Positions 9,110 to 17,706 are shown, numbered from the stretch's first letter. The stretch is 64,000 nucleotides of DNA from Paracoccus sp. MA (GCF_020990385.1 NZ_CP087598.1:1594001-1658000), one strand, 5' to 3'. A program made the numbers and translations. The notes: generated by a model not told the origin, from the sequence alone.

Positions 9110-10012
9110 TCAGGGCAGTCCGGTCGTGAAGCCTTCGTCGGTCAGGATACCGATCAGCGCCTGCGCGGCCCGTGTGCGGTGGCGCCGCGGATTGGTCAGC
9201 AACGAGAACGGCCGCTCGGCCCCCGGCAGCGGCAGGGTGCGGATCCAGCCCGAGGCGGCCGGCCGCGCCACCGCGCGCTGCGACAGCACCGCAAGACACC
9301 GGCTGGAGGCGACCGCGCCCAGCACCGCCTCGTTCGAGGGCAGCTCCAGCGCCAGCGGCAGCGCGGAGACGGAAAGCCCCTGCCCGCCCAGCCAGGTCTC
9401 GAATTCCGACCGCGTGCCCGAACCCGGCTCGCGCAGCACCCAGCCTTGCGTGGCAAGCTCGGCCGGCGGCAGCGCCTCGCGCCCGGCCCAGGGATGCGCG
9501 GCGCCCATGACCAGCACCAGCCGGTCGCGCGCCACAACCTGCCGGTGCAGCTCGCCATGCGCCACCGCCCCTTCGACCAGCCCCAGATCGGCGCCGCCCT
9601 CCTGCACCGCATCGGCGACCTGGGTGGTGTTGCTGACCGTCAGGCGCAGCTCGATTCCCGGATGCATCTCGCGCAGGGCCACCAACCGCGGCGGCAGCCA
9701 ATAGCTGGCGACGGTCTGGCTGGCATGGACCCGCAGCCGCCCGCGCGGCTCGCGCGCCAGATCCTCCAGCACCATCTCGGCGGTCTCGGCCCGGTCCAGC
9801 ACGGCCCGGGCCTCGGCCATGAAGGCCTCGCCCGTCTCGGTCAGCACGATGCGCCGCCCCACCCGGTCGAAAAGCCGCACGCCATGCCGCGCCTCCAGCG
9901 CCGAGACGGCGGCGCTGACCGCCGATTGCGTCAGGTTCAGCGCCTCGGCCGCGCGGGTGACATGCTGGCGCTCGGCCACGGCCAGGAAGATGCGGAGCTG
10001 TTCCAGGGTCAT
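9110..10012 (-). CDS. LysR-type regulator (YeiE-like), divergent from the YeiH-type exporter gene
   Basis: 300 residues with the LysR helix-turn-helix in the first 60 (V-T-R-A-A-E-A-L-N-L-T-Q-S-A-V-S) and an effector-binding domain. The divergent neighbour 100 bp away encodes a YeiH/UPF0324 transporter; this LysR-YeiH pair is widespread in proteobacteria, where the regulator is called YeiE or a CysB-like relative. Regulation of the exporter is therefore likely. The ATG at 10012 starts directly with M-T-L-E-Q-L-R, the canonical LysR N-terminus. Confidence 0.88.
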   Translation of the reverse strand: MTLEQLRIFLAVAERQHVTRAAEALNLTQSAVSAAVSALEARHGVRLFDRVGRRIVLTETGEAFMAEARAVLDRAETAEMVLEDLAREPRGRLRVHASQTVASYWLPPRLVALREMHPGIELRLTVSNTTQVADAVQEGGADLGLVEGAVAHGELHRQVVARDRLVLVMGAAHPWAGREALPPAELATQGWVLREPGSGTRSEFETWLGGQGLSVSALPLALELPSNEAVLGAVASSRCLAVLSQRAVARPAASGWIRTLPLPGAERPFSLLTNPRRHRTRAAQALIGILTDEGFTTGLP

Positions 10013-10114
10013 GCGCCACTCATAAGAAAAACCGAACGGTATGGCAAATACAATGCGATGGATTGAACGTCGTTTCAGGACCATGTTCCACCCCACAGGC
10101 AAAGGAGCACGATC

Positions 10115-11134
10115 ATGTCCTCGACCGACCAGGGCCAGCAAAATTCTCTTGCCGTCGCCGGCTGGCTGGGCGCCACCCTGCCGGGACTGGGGCTGACCCT
10201 CGCCATCGCGGTCGCCGCGACGGCGGTGCAGCGGCTCTCGGGCATCCCGGCGCTCAGCCCGCTGGTGGTGGCGATGGTGCTGGGCATGGCGCTGCGCAAC
10301 CTCTTCGGCACGCCCGCGGCGGCGCGGCCGGGCATCGCCTTCTCGCTGCGCCGGGTGCTGCGCCTTGCCATCGTGCTGCTGGGCTTCCAGCTGACGCTGG
10401 AGCAGCTGCGCGCGGTGGGCCTGCCGGGGCTGGCGGTGATCTCGGTGACGCTGGCCGCGACCTTCCTGTTCACCAGATGGGCCGGGCGGGCGCTGGGGGT
10501 CGAGGCGCGGCTGGCCGAACTGATCGCGGCCGGCACCTCGGTCTGCGGCGCCTCGGCGGTGATCGCCACCAACACCGTCACCCGCGGCTCGGACGAGGAC
10601 GTGGCCTATGCCATCGCCTGCGTGACGGTCTTCGGCTCGCTCTCGATGCTGGCCATGCCGCTGCTGGGCGAGATGATGGCGCTGGGGCCGGCGCATTACG
10701 GCATCTGGGTCGGCGCCACCGTGCACGAGGTGGCGCAGGTGGTCGGCGCCGGTTTCCAGCACGGGGCCGAGGCCGGGCAGGCCGCCACCGTCGCCAAGCT
10801 CAGCCGGGTCATCATGCTGGCGCCGCTGATCCTGGTGCTGGGCGCGCTGGCCCGCCGGGGCGGCAAGGCCGCGCATGGCGCGGCGCCGGCGCCCTGGTTC
10901 GTGCTCGGCTTCGTCGCGGTGGTGCTGCTGAACAGCGCCCTGCCCCTGCCCGAGGCGCTGCAGGCCGAGGTCGTCGGCCTGACCGCCTTCCTGCTGACCA
11001 TGGCGCTGGCGGCGATGGGGCTGGAAACCGACATCCGCAAGCTGCGGGCCAAGGGCATCCGGCCGCTGGCGCTCGGCGCGCTGGCCTGGCTGTTCATCTC
11101 GACCCTCGGCCTGGGACTGGTGGCGCTGATCTAG
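10115..11134 (+). CDS. yeiH: YeiH/UPF0324 family putative sulfate exporter
   Basis: 339 residues, about ten transmembrane helices. The half-repeat motif with G-T-S-V-C-G-A-S-A-V-I-A near residues 140-150 and the V-H-E-V-A-Q-V motif near residue 205 identify the YeiH family, often labelled a putative sulfate exporter although the substrate is not firmly known. AAAGGAG lies 7 bases before the ATG. It is divergent from its likely LysR regulator. The next gene downstream starts 60 bases after the stop and could be co-transcribed. Confidence 0.88.
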   Translation: MSSTDQGQQNSLAVAGWLGATLPGLGLTLAIAVAATAVQRLSGIPALSPLVVAMVLGMALRNLFGTPAAARPGIAFSLRRVLRLAIVLLGFQLTLEQLRAVGLPGLAVISVTLAATFLFTRWAGRALGVEARLAELIAAGTSVCGASAVIATNTVTRGSDEDVAYAIACVTVFGSLSMLAMPLLGEMMALGPAHYGIWVGATVHEVAQVVGAGFQHGAEAGQAATVAKLSRVIMLAPLILVLGALARRGGKAAHGAAPAPWFVLGFVAVVLLNSALPLPEALQAEVVGLTAFLLTMALAAMGLETDIRKLRAKGIRPLALGALAWLFISTLGLGLVALI

Positions 11135-11194
11135 GCATTGAGCGCGGGCGCGGCACCACCTAGATAAGGGGAAACCCCGCCGACCGGAGCCGCG

Positions 11195-12019
11195 ATGCAG
11201 CCCGCCGACACCCGCCCGCTGACCCGGCGCGAGACCGAGGTGCGCCGCTTCGTCCGCGCCCGCTACGGGCTGCGCGGCACGCTGGCGCTGCATCGCCACG
11301 CCCTCGGCCTCGACCTGCTGCGCGCGCCGGTCAACGTCATGCTGTCGCCGCTGTTCCTGCTGGTGCGGCTGGTCGCGCCGCTGTTGCGGCGAATCGGGCT
11401 GGTCCGGGCGGGCGACTGGCTGTCGCGCCGGCAGATCTTCCTGAAATCCGACGTGGCCCAGCGGATCGAGGCGGATCTGTCCGGCTTCCTCGACGATCTG
11501 GCGGCAAAGGGCCTGGCCCCCAGGGCGCCGCCCGAGACCGTGGCCCGCGCCGTCTCGGACTATGCCGAGACCCGCAACGCGGTCTCCGAGATCACCACGT
11601 CGCTGCTGGTCCTGCTCTCGGGGCTGCTGCTGTTCCACCGCGCGACCCCCGGGGTGATCTCGCTGGCCGGGCCGATCGCGCATCTGCGGGCACAGGCGCA
11701 GGCGATCGAGAATTTCGCGCTGGGAAGCTGGGCCGGGCGCATGTGGTACGGTGCCTTCCCGCGCGAGCTTTCCACCCTGGACCTGCTGCTGACCGGCACG
11801 GTGCTGGCCATGCTGGCCTCGGTCCTGACCACCTTTGCCGGGCTGGCCGCCGATCCGATCCAGACGGCCGCCGGCATCCACCGCCGCCGCATCATGCGGC
11901 TGCTGCACCGGCTGGACCGTGCTAAGACCGGACCGGGGATCGGGCGCGAACATGTGCTGGCGCGGCTGGGCGACCTTTCCGACGCGGCGCTGAGCCTGTG
12001 GCGCAGCTTGAGGGGCTAG
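11195..12019 (+). CDS. Conserved membrane protein, DUF6635-like
   Basis: 274 residues. Two or three hydrophobic segments (about residues 45-65, 130-150 and 190-215) separate charged helical regions; there is no signal peptide and no catalytic motif I recognise. It resembles a family confined largely to Rhodobacteraceae and annotated DUF6635; I am only moderately sure of that name. GGAG precedes the ATG. Function unknown. It follows the YeiH gene by 60 bp and may share its transcript. Confidence 0.65.
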   Translation: MQPADTRPLTRRETEVRRFVRARYGLRGTLALHRHALGLDLLRAPVNVMLSPLFLLVRLVAPLLRRIGLVRAGDWLSRRQIFLKSDVAQRIEADLSGFLDDLAAKGLAPRAPPETVARAVSDYAETRNAVSEITTSLLVLLSGLLLFHRATPGVISLAGPIAHLRAQAQAIENFALGSWAGRMWYGAFPRELSTLDLLLTGTVLAMLASVLTTFAGLAADPIQTAAGIHRRRIMRLLHRLDRAKTGPGIGREHVLARLGDLSDAALSLWRSLRG

Positions 12020-12290
12020 AGAGACCCGCCCCGTCGGCCCGACGCCAATGCTTTCGCGTTGAAAAGGCCGGCTGTTCCCGGCCCCTTCCTCACGCCGCGG
12101 CTGGCGACGCGCCGGCCGCTCCCGGTTGAAGAACCGCATCCCCAAGCGGCACCGCCGGCCCCGAGCCGACCAAGCCCTTCACGCCAGGCCGTCGACCTGC
12201 GGGAACCCGGCCCCTGCCGCCCCGGACGGTTGCGCATCCCCTGCGCGGCGCCTTGCGATGCCGGCCGGGACCCTCCAACCCCAAAGCAAT

Positions 12291-12322
12291 GGGCCCGCCT
12301 TTCCGGCGGGCCCTTTCTTTCT
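12291..12322 (+). terminator. Rho-independent terminator
   Basis: Perfect 9-bp stem GGGCCCGCC / GGCGGGCCC with a 5-base loop and a T-rich tail TTTCTTTCTT on the plus strand. It lies about 270 bases beyond the nearest plus-strand stop, so an unannotated small transcript between 12020 and 12290 is conceivable. Confidence 0.75.
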
Positions 12323-12362
12323 TGCCGAAATATCCTCGGGGGGTCCGGGGGGCAGACAGCCC
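12314..12362 (-). repeat. Intergenic element, GC-rich hairpin plus TATTT box (copy 1)
   Basis: Read on the minus strand: a G/C block (GGGGGGCTGTCTGCCCCCCGG) followed by CCCCCCGAGGATATTTCGG and an AAGAAAG tract. It lies within 65 bases after the stop of the NCS2 permease gene. Other copies are at 16289-16350, 18979-19003, 34082-34105 and 34150-34165. Similar GC-hairpin plus TATTTGG sequences are common behind genes in Rhodobacteraceae, which suggests a 3'-end or terminator-associated element. Confidence 0.5.
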
Positions 12363-12376
12363 CCCGGCAGCCGCGC

Positions 12377-13741
12377 TCACTCCATGAAGAAGGCGAAGCG
12401 GATGACGAACAGCGCCGCCACCACCCAGGTCGCGGCATGCACCTCGCGCGCGCGGCCGGTCGCCAGCTTGATCGCGGCGTAGCTGACGAAGCCGAAGGCA
12501 AGCCCGTTGGCGATGGAATAGGTAAAGGGCATCATCAGCGCCGTCAGCACCGCCGGCGCGCTTTCGGTCACGTCGCTCCACTGGATTTCCTCGAACTCCC
12601 GCACCATCAGGCAGGCGACGTAAAGCAGCGCCGGCGCGGTGGCATAGGCCGGGACCGAGCCGGCCAGCGGCGCGAAGAACACCGCCAGCAGGAACAGCCC
12701 CGCGACGACCAGCGCCGTCAGCCCGGTGCGCCCGCCCGCCTGCACGCCCGAGGCGCTTTCGACATAGGCGGTAGTCGAGCTGGTGCCCAGCATCGAGCCG
12801 GCCAGGATCGCCGTCGAATCCGCCATCAGCGCCCGGCCGAGGTTCTTGTTGGTATGGGTCGGCCCCTCGGTCAGCAACCCGGCGCGCTTGGCCACGCCGA
12901 TCAGCGTGCCGGTGGCGTCGAAGACCTCGACCAGCACCATGACCAGGATGACGTGGAAGATGCCCACGGTCAGCGCCCCCGCCACGTCGAGCTGCAGGAA
13001 GGTCGGCGCGATCGAGGGCGGCATCGAGATCACCCCGCCGAAGGGGCTGGCGCCGATGGCAATGGACACCACCGTGATGACCAGGATGCCGATCAGGATC
13101 GAGCCGCGCACCTTCAGCGCGTCCAGCGCCGCGATGATGAAGAAGCCGACGATGGCCAGCAGCGTGCCGGTCTGGGTCAGGTCGCCCAGGCCAACCAGCG
13201 TCGCCGGATTGTCCACCACGATGCCCGCGTTCTTCAGCGCGATCAGCCCCAGGAACATGCCGATCCCGGCGGCGATGGCGCTGCGCATGGATGTGGGAAT
13301 GCCCGCGATCAGCCAGCGCCGGATGCCGGTCACCGACAGGAACAGGAATATCAGGCCCGAGATGAACACCGCCCCCAGCGCCTGCTGCCAGGTGAAGCCC
13401 AGCGTGCCGACCACGGTGAAGGCGAAGAAGGCGTTCAGCCCCATGCCCGGCGCCATGCCGATGGGCCAGTTGGCCCAAAGCGCCATGATCGCCGATCCCA
13501 GCGCCGCGGCAAGGCAGGTCGCGACGAAGACCGCATTGCGGTCCATGCCGGTCGAGGACAGGATCTCGGGGTTCACGAAGATGATATAGGCCATGGTCAG
13601 GAAGGTGGTGATCCCCGCGATCACCTCCGTCCTGATGCTGGTGCCATGGGCCGTCAGGCCGAATTGCTTGTCTAGCACGGTTCCTTCCCCTGGACTGATG
13701 CTGGCGCCGCTGGCCGTCAGGCCGGATTGCTTGTCTGGCAT
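12377..13741 (-). CDS. NCS2-family purine permease (AzgA-type)
   Basis: 454 residues from the upstream ATG, or 433 from a GTG at 13678. Inner-membrane purine:H+ symporter of the AzgA (hypoxanthine/guanine/adenine) branch: T-F-L-T-M-A-Y-I-I-F-V-N-P near the N-terminus, the P-G-M-G-L-N-A-F-F-A-F helix, V-E-V-F-D-A-T-G-T-L and the G-T-S-S-T-T-A-Y-V-E-S substrate loop. The first 21 codons plus the ribosome-binding site are an in-frame tandem duplication of the real N-terminus, so there are two translation starts, each with its own Shine-Dalgarno (GGGAGG before ATG; AGGGGAAGGA before GTG). Divergent from the allantoinase gene, fitting purine import for catabolism. Confidence 0.9.
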   Translation of the reverse strand: MPDKQSGLTASGASISPGEGTVLDKQFGLTAHGTSIRTEVIAGITTFLTMAYIIFVNPEILSSTGMDRNAVFVATCLAAALGSAIMALWANWPIGMAPGMGLNAFFAFTVVGTLGFTWQQALGAVFISGLIFLFLSVTGIRRWLIAGIPTSMRSAIAAGIGMFLGLIALKNAGIVVDNPATLVGLGDLTQTGTLLAIVGFFIIAALDALKVRGSILIGILVITVVSIAIGASPFGGVISMPPSIAPTFLQLDVAGALTVGIFHVILVMVLVEVFDATGTLIGVAKRAGLLTEGPTHTNKNLGRALMADSTAILAGSMLGTSSTTAYVESASGVQAGGRTGLTALVVAGLFLLAVFFAPLAGSVPAYATAPALLYVACLMVREFEEIQWSDVTESAPAVLTALMMPFTYSIANGLAFGFVSYAAIKLATGRAREVHAATWVVAALFVIRFAFFME

Positions 13742-13747
13742 GGTTCC
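13632..13747. repeat. 63-bp-period tandem duplication spanning two start sites
   Basis: Two similar units begin at 13632 and 13695, spaced exactly 63 bp; over about 54 aligned bases I count 7 differences. Each unit carries a ribosome-binding site, a start codon (GTG at 13678, ATG at 13741) and codons for M-x-D-K-Q-x-G-L-T-A. The exact multiple of three keeps both starts in one frame. Confidence 0.85.
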
Positions 13748-13845
13748 TCCCAATTGGCGGTTCGCCCGCCGTGCTGGCCAGAATATGCCCGGGCATCTTC
13801 AACGAGAATGCAAGGTATAGCGACAGAGTTTCAACGAGATGTTTA

Positions 13846-13882
13846 TAAACAGGGATTTTCAAGAAAATCTTGGTTCTGTTTA
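13846..13882. promoter_or_regulatory. Nested palindromes in the permease-allantoinase divergent promoter
   Basis: A perfect inverted repeat GATTTTC-AA-GAAAATC (13854-13869) lies inside a second inverted repeat TAAACAG (13846-13852) / CTGTTTA (13876-13882). The region is AT-rich compared with its surroundings and sits between two purine-catabolic genes, so it is a likely operator. The cognate regulator is not encoded nearby. Confidence 0.5.
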
Positions 13883-13960
13883 TGGCAATTCGCGGGTTGC
13901 CTGAATGGGCGGCAGGGTGATGAGTGCTAGTGAGCCAGAAAAGGGAAAGGGAAGCAAGCG

Positions 13961-15373
13961 ATGCGATACAGCCGCGACATGATCGGTTACGGGGCACGGA
14001 CGCCGGACCCCAAATGGCCCGGGAACGCCCGGATCGCGGTGCAGATCGTCATCAATTACGAGGAAGGCGGCGAGAACAGCATCGAGCATGGCGACGCCGC
14101 CTCGGAAGCCTTCCTGTCCGAGATCATCGGCTGCCAGCCCTGGCCGGGCCAGCGGCACTGGAACATGGAATCGATCTACGACTACGGCGCGCGCGCGGGC
14201 TTCTGGCGCCTGCACCGGCTGCTGAAGGACGTGCCGGTGACCATCTACGGCGTCGCCACCGCGCTCGAGCGCGCGCCCGAGCAGGTCGCCGCCATGCAGG
14301 AGGCCGGCTGGGAGATCGCCACCCACGGCCTGAAATGGATCGACTACCGCGATATCCCGCGCGAGGTCGAGGCCGAGCATATCGCCCGCGCCATCGAGCT
14401 GCACACCCGCGTCACCGGCGAGCGGCCGCGCGGCTTCTACCAGGGCCGCACCTCGATGAACACCGTGGCCCTGGGCTGCGAGGAGGGCGGCTTCGAATAC
14501 CTGGCCGACACCATCGCCGACGACCTGCCCTATTGGCATGTCCATAACGGCAAGCCGCAGCTGATGGTGCCCTATACCATGGACGCCAACGACATGCGCT
14601 TCTCCTCCGGCCAGGGCTTCGGCACCGGGGTCGAGTTCTTCGACTACCTGCGCGACAGTTTCGACGTGCTCTATGCCGAGGGCGAGGCCGGGGCGCCGAA
14701 GATGATGTCCATCGGGCTGCATTGCCGCCTGGCCGGCCGTCCGGGCCGCGCCATCGCGGTGCAGAAATTCATCGAACATGCCCGCAAGCATGAGGGCGTC
14801 TGGTTCGCCACCCGGCTCGACATCGCGCGGCATTGGGCCAGGACGCATCCCTACCAGCCGAAGCAGCGCCCCTCGCAGATGGAGCGCGCGGAATTCGTCG
14901 AGACATTCGGCGGCGTCTACGAGCATTCGCCCTGGATCGCCGAGCGGGTCTGGGAAGGCGAGATGGGCGCCATCCACGACACTCCGGCCGGGCTGGCGGC
15001 GCGCATGGCGCAGGTGTTCCGCAGCGCCTCGGACGAGGAGCGGCTGGGCGTGCTGCGGGCGCACCCGGACCTGGCCGGCAAGCTGGCCGCGGCGAAACGC
15101 CTGACCGCCGACAGCACCGCCGAGCAGGCCAGCGCGGGCCTCGACAGCCTGACCGATGCCGAGCGCGCCGAGTTCGACCGGCTGAACACGGCTTATGTGG
15201 AAAAGCACGGCTTCCCCTTCATCATCGCGGTGCGCGACCACGACAAGCCGGGGATCATGGCCGCGATGCGCCGGCGCATCGACAACGACACCGCCACCGA
15301 GCGCGCCGAGGCCGAGCGCCAGGTCAGCCGCATCGGCGCGCTGCGCCTGCAGCAGATCCTGGGCGACGCCTGA
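13961..15373 (+). CDS. puuE: Bifunctional allantoinase (PuuE) / OHCU decarboxylase fusion
   Basis: 470 residues made of two enzymes. Residues 1 to about 305 are a polysaccharide-deacetylase-fold allantoinase of the PuuE type (E-G-G-E-N-S near 30, Y-D-Y-G-A-R-A-G-F-W-R near 70, A-T-H-G-L-K-W near 125, G-F-Y-Q-G-R near 160). Residues about 310-470 are an OHCU decarboxylase domain (H-S-P-W-I, A-H-P-D-L-A-G-K, G-F-P-F-I-I-A-V-R). The protein would make S-allantoin from OHCU and then open it to allantoate, two successive steps after urate oxidation. Fusion is known in alphaproteobacteria. A ureidoglycine aminohydrolase gene follows by 87 bp. Confidence 0.92.
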   Translation: MRYSRDMIGYGARTPDPKWPGNARIAVQIVINYEEGGENSIEHGDAASEAFLSEIIGCQPWPGQRHWNMESIYDYGARAGFWRLHRLLKDVPVTIYGVATALERAPEQVAAMQEAGWEIATHGLKWIDYRDIPREVEAEHIARAIELHTRVTGERPRGFYQGRTSMNTVALGCEEGGFEYLADTIADDLPYWHVHNGKPQLMVPYTMDANDMRFSSGQGFGTGVEFFDYLRDSFDVLYAEGEAGAPKMMSIGLHCRLAGRPGRAIAVQKFIEHARKHEGVWFATRLDIARHWARTHPYQPKQRPSQMERAEFVETFGGVYEHSPWIAERVWEGEMGAIHDTPAGLAARMAQVFRSASDEERLGVLRAHPDLAGKLAAAKRLTADSTAEQASAGLDSLTDAERAEFDRLNTAYVEKHGFPFIIAVRDHDKPGIMAAMRRRIDNDTATERAEAERQVSRIGALRLQQILGDA

Positions 15374-15460
15374 GCCCCGCCGCCCGCCTGCCGCCATGGC
15401 GGGCGGGAACCGCCACAGACGGACCGGGCCAGTGCGATCCCGGCGCAACGGAGACCTGAA

Positions 15461-16288
15461 ATGACCGCCAAGACCCCGACCTATGCCGGGCCCTTCGCCG
15501 GCCTGCCGCCGCAGACCGACCTGTCCACCGACACCGCCATCTTCACCGAGGCCTATGCCGTCATTCCCGCCAGCACGATGCGCGACATCGTCACCAGCTT
15601 CCTGCCGGGCTGGACGGGGATGCGGATGTGGATGATCGCCCGGCCGCTCTCGGGCTTCGCCGAGACCTTCAGCCAGTATATCGTCGAATTGCAGCCGCAG
15701 GGCGGCTCGGACCGGCCCGAGGACGATGCGGGCGTGCAGGCGGCGATCTTCGTCACCGAAGGCGCGCTGAGCCTGACCATCGACGGCCAGGCGCATGAGC
15801 TGGAGCCCGGCGGCTTCGCCTATATCCCGGCCGGCATGGCCTGGTCGGTCCGGAACGGCGATGCGACCTCGCGCTTCCACTGGTGGCGCAAGCGCTGGCA
15901 GCCGGTGGAAGGGCTGGAAAAGCCCGAGGTGATCATCGCCAACGAGCGCGACATCGCCCCGATCCCGATGCCGGACACCAATGACAGCTGGGCCACCACC
16001 CGCTTCATGGATCCGGCGGACCTGCGCCACGACATGCATATCACCATCGTGACCTTCGAGCCGGGCGGCTCGATCCCCTTCGCCGAGACGCATGTGATGG
16101 AGCACGGGCTGTTCGTGATCGAGGGCAAGGCGGTCTATCGGCTGAACCGCGACTGGGTCGAGGTCGGCCCCGGCGACTTCATGTGGCTGCGCGCCTTCTG
16201 CCCGCAATGCTGCTATGCCGGCGGGCCGGGGAATTTCCGCTATCTGCTTTACAAGGACGTGAACCGGCACGCGCCGATCTGGAAGTAA
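15461..16288 (+). CDS. allE: (S)-ureidoglycine aminohydrolase, bicupin
   Basis: 275 residues with two cupin domains (about 60-130 and 185-265). It releases ammonia from (S)-ureidoglycine, the product of allantoate amidohydrolase, giving (S)-ureidoglycolate. The C-terminal cupin has the metal-binding E-x-H-x-M-E-H pattern near residue 205 and a late W-V-E-V-G-P-G-D-F-M-W motif. GGAGA lies 6 bases before the ATG. It is in the same direction as the allantoinase fusion, so allantoin degradation is probably one operon; an allantoate amidohydrolase gene is not present in the window. Confidence 0.9.
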   Translation: MTAKTPTYAGPFAGLPPQTDLSTDTAIFTEAYAVIPASTMRDIVTSFLPGWTGMRMWMIARPLSGFAETFSQYIVELQPQGGSDRPEDDAGVQAAIFVTEGALSLTIDGQAHELEPGGFAYIPAGMAWSVRNGDATSRFHWWRKRWQPVEGLEKPEVIIANERDIAPIPMPDTNDSWATTRFMDPADLRHDMHITIVTFEPGGSIPFAETHVMEHGLFVIEGKAVYRLNRDWVEVGPGDFMWLRAFCPQCCYAGGPGNFRYLLYKDVNRHAPIWK

Positions 16289-16350
16289 GGGGGCTCTGCC
16301 CCCCGCCGCTGCGCGGCTCCCCCCGGGGTATTTGGAAAACCGAGAAGGCC
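16289..16350 (+). repeat. Intergenic element, GC-rich hairpin plus TATTTGG box (copy 2)
   Basis: Directly after the ureidoglycine aminohydrolase stop: GGGGGCTCTGCCCCCCG, then GCCGCTGCGCGGC, then CCCCCGGGGTATTTGGAAAA and a purine-rich tail. Two GC stems precede the TATTTGG box. It lies between convergent genes. Confidence 0.55.
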
Positions 16351-16364
16351 GGTCAGCGGGCGTG

Positions 16365-16997
16365 TCAGCGGGCGCGGCGGAAGGTCAGGTTGATGCGGGC
16401 GGCGCCGGTCAGCGGGTGCTCCCCCGGCTTCAGGGTCAGGATGCCGTGCCAGTTCAGCCGCGCCGGGCCGCCCCAGACCACCACGTCGCCGTGGGTCAGC
16501 GCGTGCTTCGCCACCGGGTCGCCGCGCTGCGGCCCGCCGAACTGGAAGGTCGCCGGCAGGCCCAGCGAGACCGAGACGATGGGCGCGGCCATGTCGGCCT
16601 CGTCCCGGTCCTGGTGCAGGCCCATCTTTACCCCCGGCCGATAGCGGTTGATCAGGCAGGCATCGGGCCGGAAGCCGGGGAAGCCGGCCCGGGCGGCGGC
16701 TTCTTCGGCCAATTGCCGGAAGCGCGGCGGCATCTCGGGCCAGGGCCGGCCGGTCAGCGGGTCGCGCGGTTCGTAGCGATAGCCGCGGCGGTCGCTGACC
16801 CAGCCGAGCGCGCCGCAATTCGTCATCTCGACGCCGATCCTGCGCCCGCCGGGGGTCTGCATCTGGCGGAAGGGCGAGAGGCCGGCGATGCGCGCGACAT
16901 CGTCGAGGAGAGCGGGATCGGGCGCGAAGCCGCGCAGGATCATGGCGCCGGGGCCGAGGGGCTCGTCGCGGCGGGTTCCGAACAGGTCTGGCTCCAT
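16365..16997 (-). CDS. alkB: AlkB-type 2-oxoglutarate/Fe(II)-dependent dealkylating dioxygenase
   Basis: 210 residues, standard length for AlkB. It removes alkyl lesions such as 1-methyladenine and 3-methylcytosine from DNA by oxidation. The iron ligands are visible as H-Q-D and a later W-H-G, and the 2-oxoglutarate anchor as R-I-N-L-T-F-R at the extreme C-terminus; the substrate loop N-R-Y-x-P-G is present. I start at ATG 16997 (M-E-P-D-L-F-G); eight further in-frame codons upstream to 17021 are possible. Single gene on the minus strand, no ada or other repair gene nearby. Confidence 0.9.
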   Translation of the reverse strand: MEPDLFGTRRDEPLGPGAMILRGFAPDPALLDDVARIAGLSPFRQMQTPGGRRIGVEMTNCGALGWVSDRRGYRYEPRDPLTGRPWPEMPPRFRQLAEEAAARAGFPGFRPDACLINRYRPGVKMGLHQDRDEADMAAPIVSVSLGLPATFQFGGPQRGDPVAKHALTHGDVVVWGGPARLNWHGILTLKPGEHPLTGAARINLTFRRAR

Positions 16998-17088
16998 GCT
17001 GCCCTCCCACGGGATTGTCATGTGCTGCGGCTTGACCTGGGGCTTGGACGATGGCTTTCAAGTCGGGTCACAGCAAAGGATTCCTGCC

Positions 17089-17706
17089 ATGCGCCGCCCC
17101 CTTGCCGCAATCGCCCTGGCGCTGCTTTGCGCCCTGCCCCTGGTGCCGGTTCAGGCGCAGGATCACGGCGGGCCCGAGGTCGCGGCAATCAAGGAAGCGG
17201 TGTTCAACGGCCCCGGCCTACCGGTGATGGGCAATGAGCGGGGCGATACGGTGCTGGTCGAGTTCTCGGATTACAATTGCGGCTTTTGCCGCAAGAGCGC
17301 GCCGGAGGTGGCGGCGCTGCTGCAAGCGGATCCGGGCGTGCGGCTGGTGGTGCATGAGATCCCGATCTTCGGCGAGGGCTCGCGCTTTGCCGCCGAGGCG
17401 GCGCTGGCCGCGCAGGCGCAGGGCAAGTATCCCGAGTTTCACCGGGCCCTGATGGCGATGCGCGGCAAGGCCGAGAAGGCCTCGGTGCTGCGCGTCGCCC
17501 GCGAGGTCGGGCTGGACGTGGTGCGGCTGCAGCGCGACATGCAGGCGCCCGAGATCACGCAGAGGATCGAGCGCTCGCTGGAACTGGCCGACGAGATCGG
17601 GCTGGTCGGCACGCCCAGCTTCATCGCCGGGGACCGGGCGGTGTTCGGCTATCTGGGCAAGGAGGACCTGGCCGAACTGGTGGCCGAGGCGCGCGGCGCG
17701 CGATAG
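17089..17706 (+). CDS. Periplasmic DsbA-family thiol:disulfide oxidoreductase
   Basis: 205 residues. A cleavable signal peptide spans about 1-23 (basic start, Leu/Ala-rich core, V-Q-A cleavage region). The mature protein has a thioredoxin-like DsbA fold with active site C-G-F-C near residue 64 and the cis-Pro loop G-T-P-S-F near residue 182. The short length and C-G-F-C dithiol resemble the DsbA/BdbD-like proteins of Rhodobacteraceae rather than E. coli DsbA (C-P-H-C). Its redox partner is not in the window. It converges with trpB; the stops are 16 bp apart. Confidence 0.88.
   Translation: MRRPLAAIALALLCALPLVPVQAQDHGGPEVAAIKEAVFNGPGLPVMGNERGDTVLVEFSDYNCGFCRKSAPEVAALLQADPGVRLVVHEIPIFGEGSRFAAEAALAAQAQGKYPEFHRALMAMRGKAEKASVLRVAREVGLDVVRLQRDMQAPEITQRIERSLELADEIGLVGTPSFIAGDRAVFGYLGKEDLAELVAEARGAR

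Larger units (their letters stand above)
12020..12376. other. Gene-free gap between convergent genes, with hairpins
   Basis: No convincing coding sequence. It holds a GGCCGG/CCGGCC hairpin at 12066-12083 shortly after the DUF6635-like stop, a strong terminator at 12291-12322, and on the minus strand a copy of the GC-rich plus (G/A)TATTT intergenic element next to the NCS2 permease stop. Open frames here are compositional and interrupted by the terminator. Confidence 0.6.

Noticed and set aside
12059..13675. 538-codon plus-strand frame
   Set aside because: Opposite the NCS2 permease, crossed by a terminator, Arg/Gln/His-rich composition.
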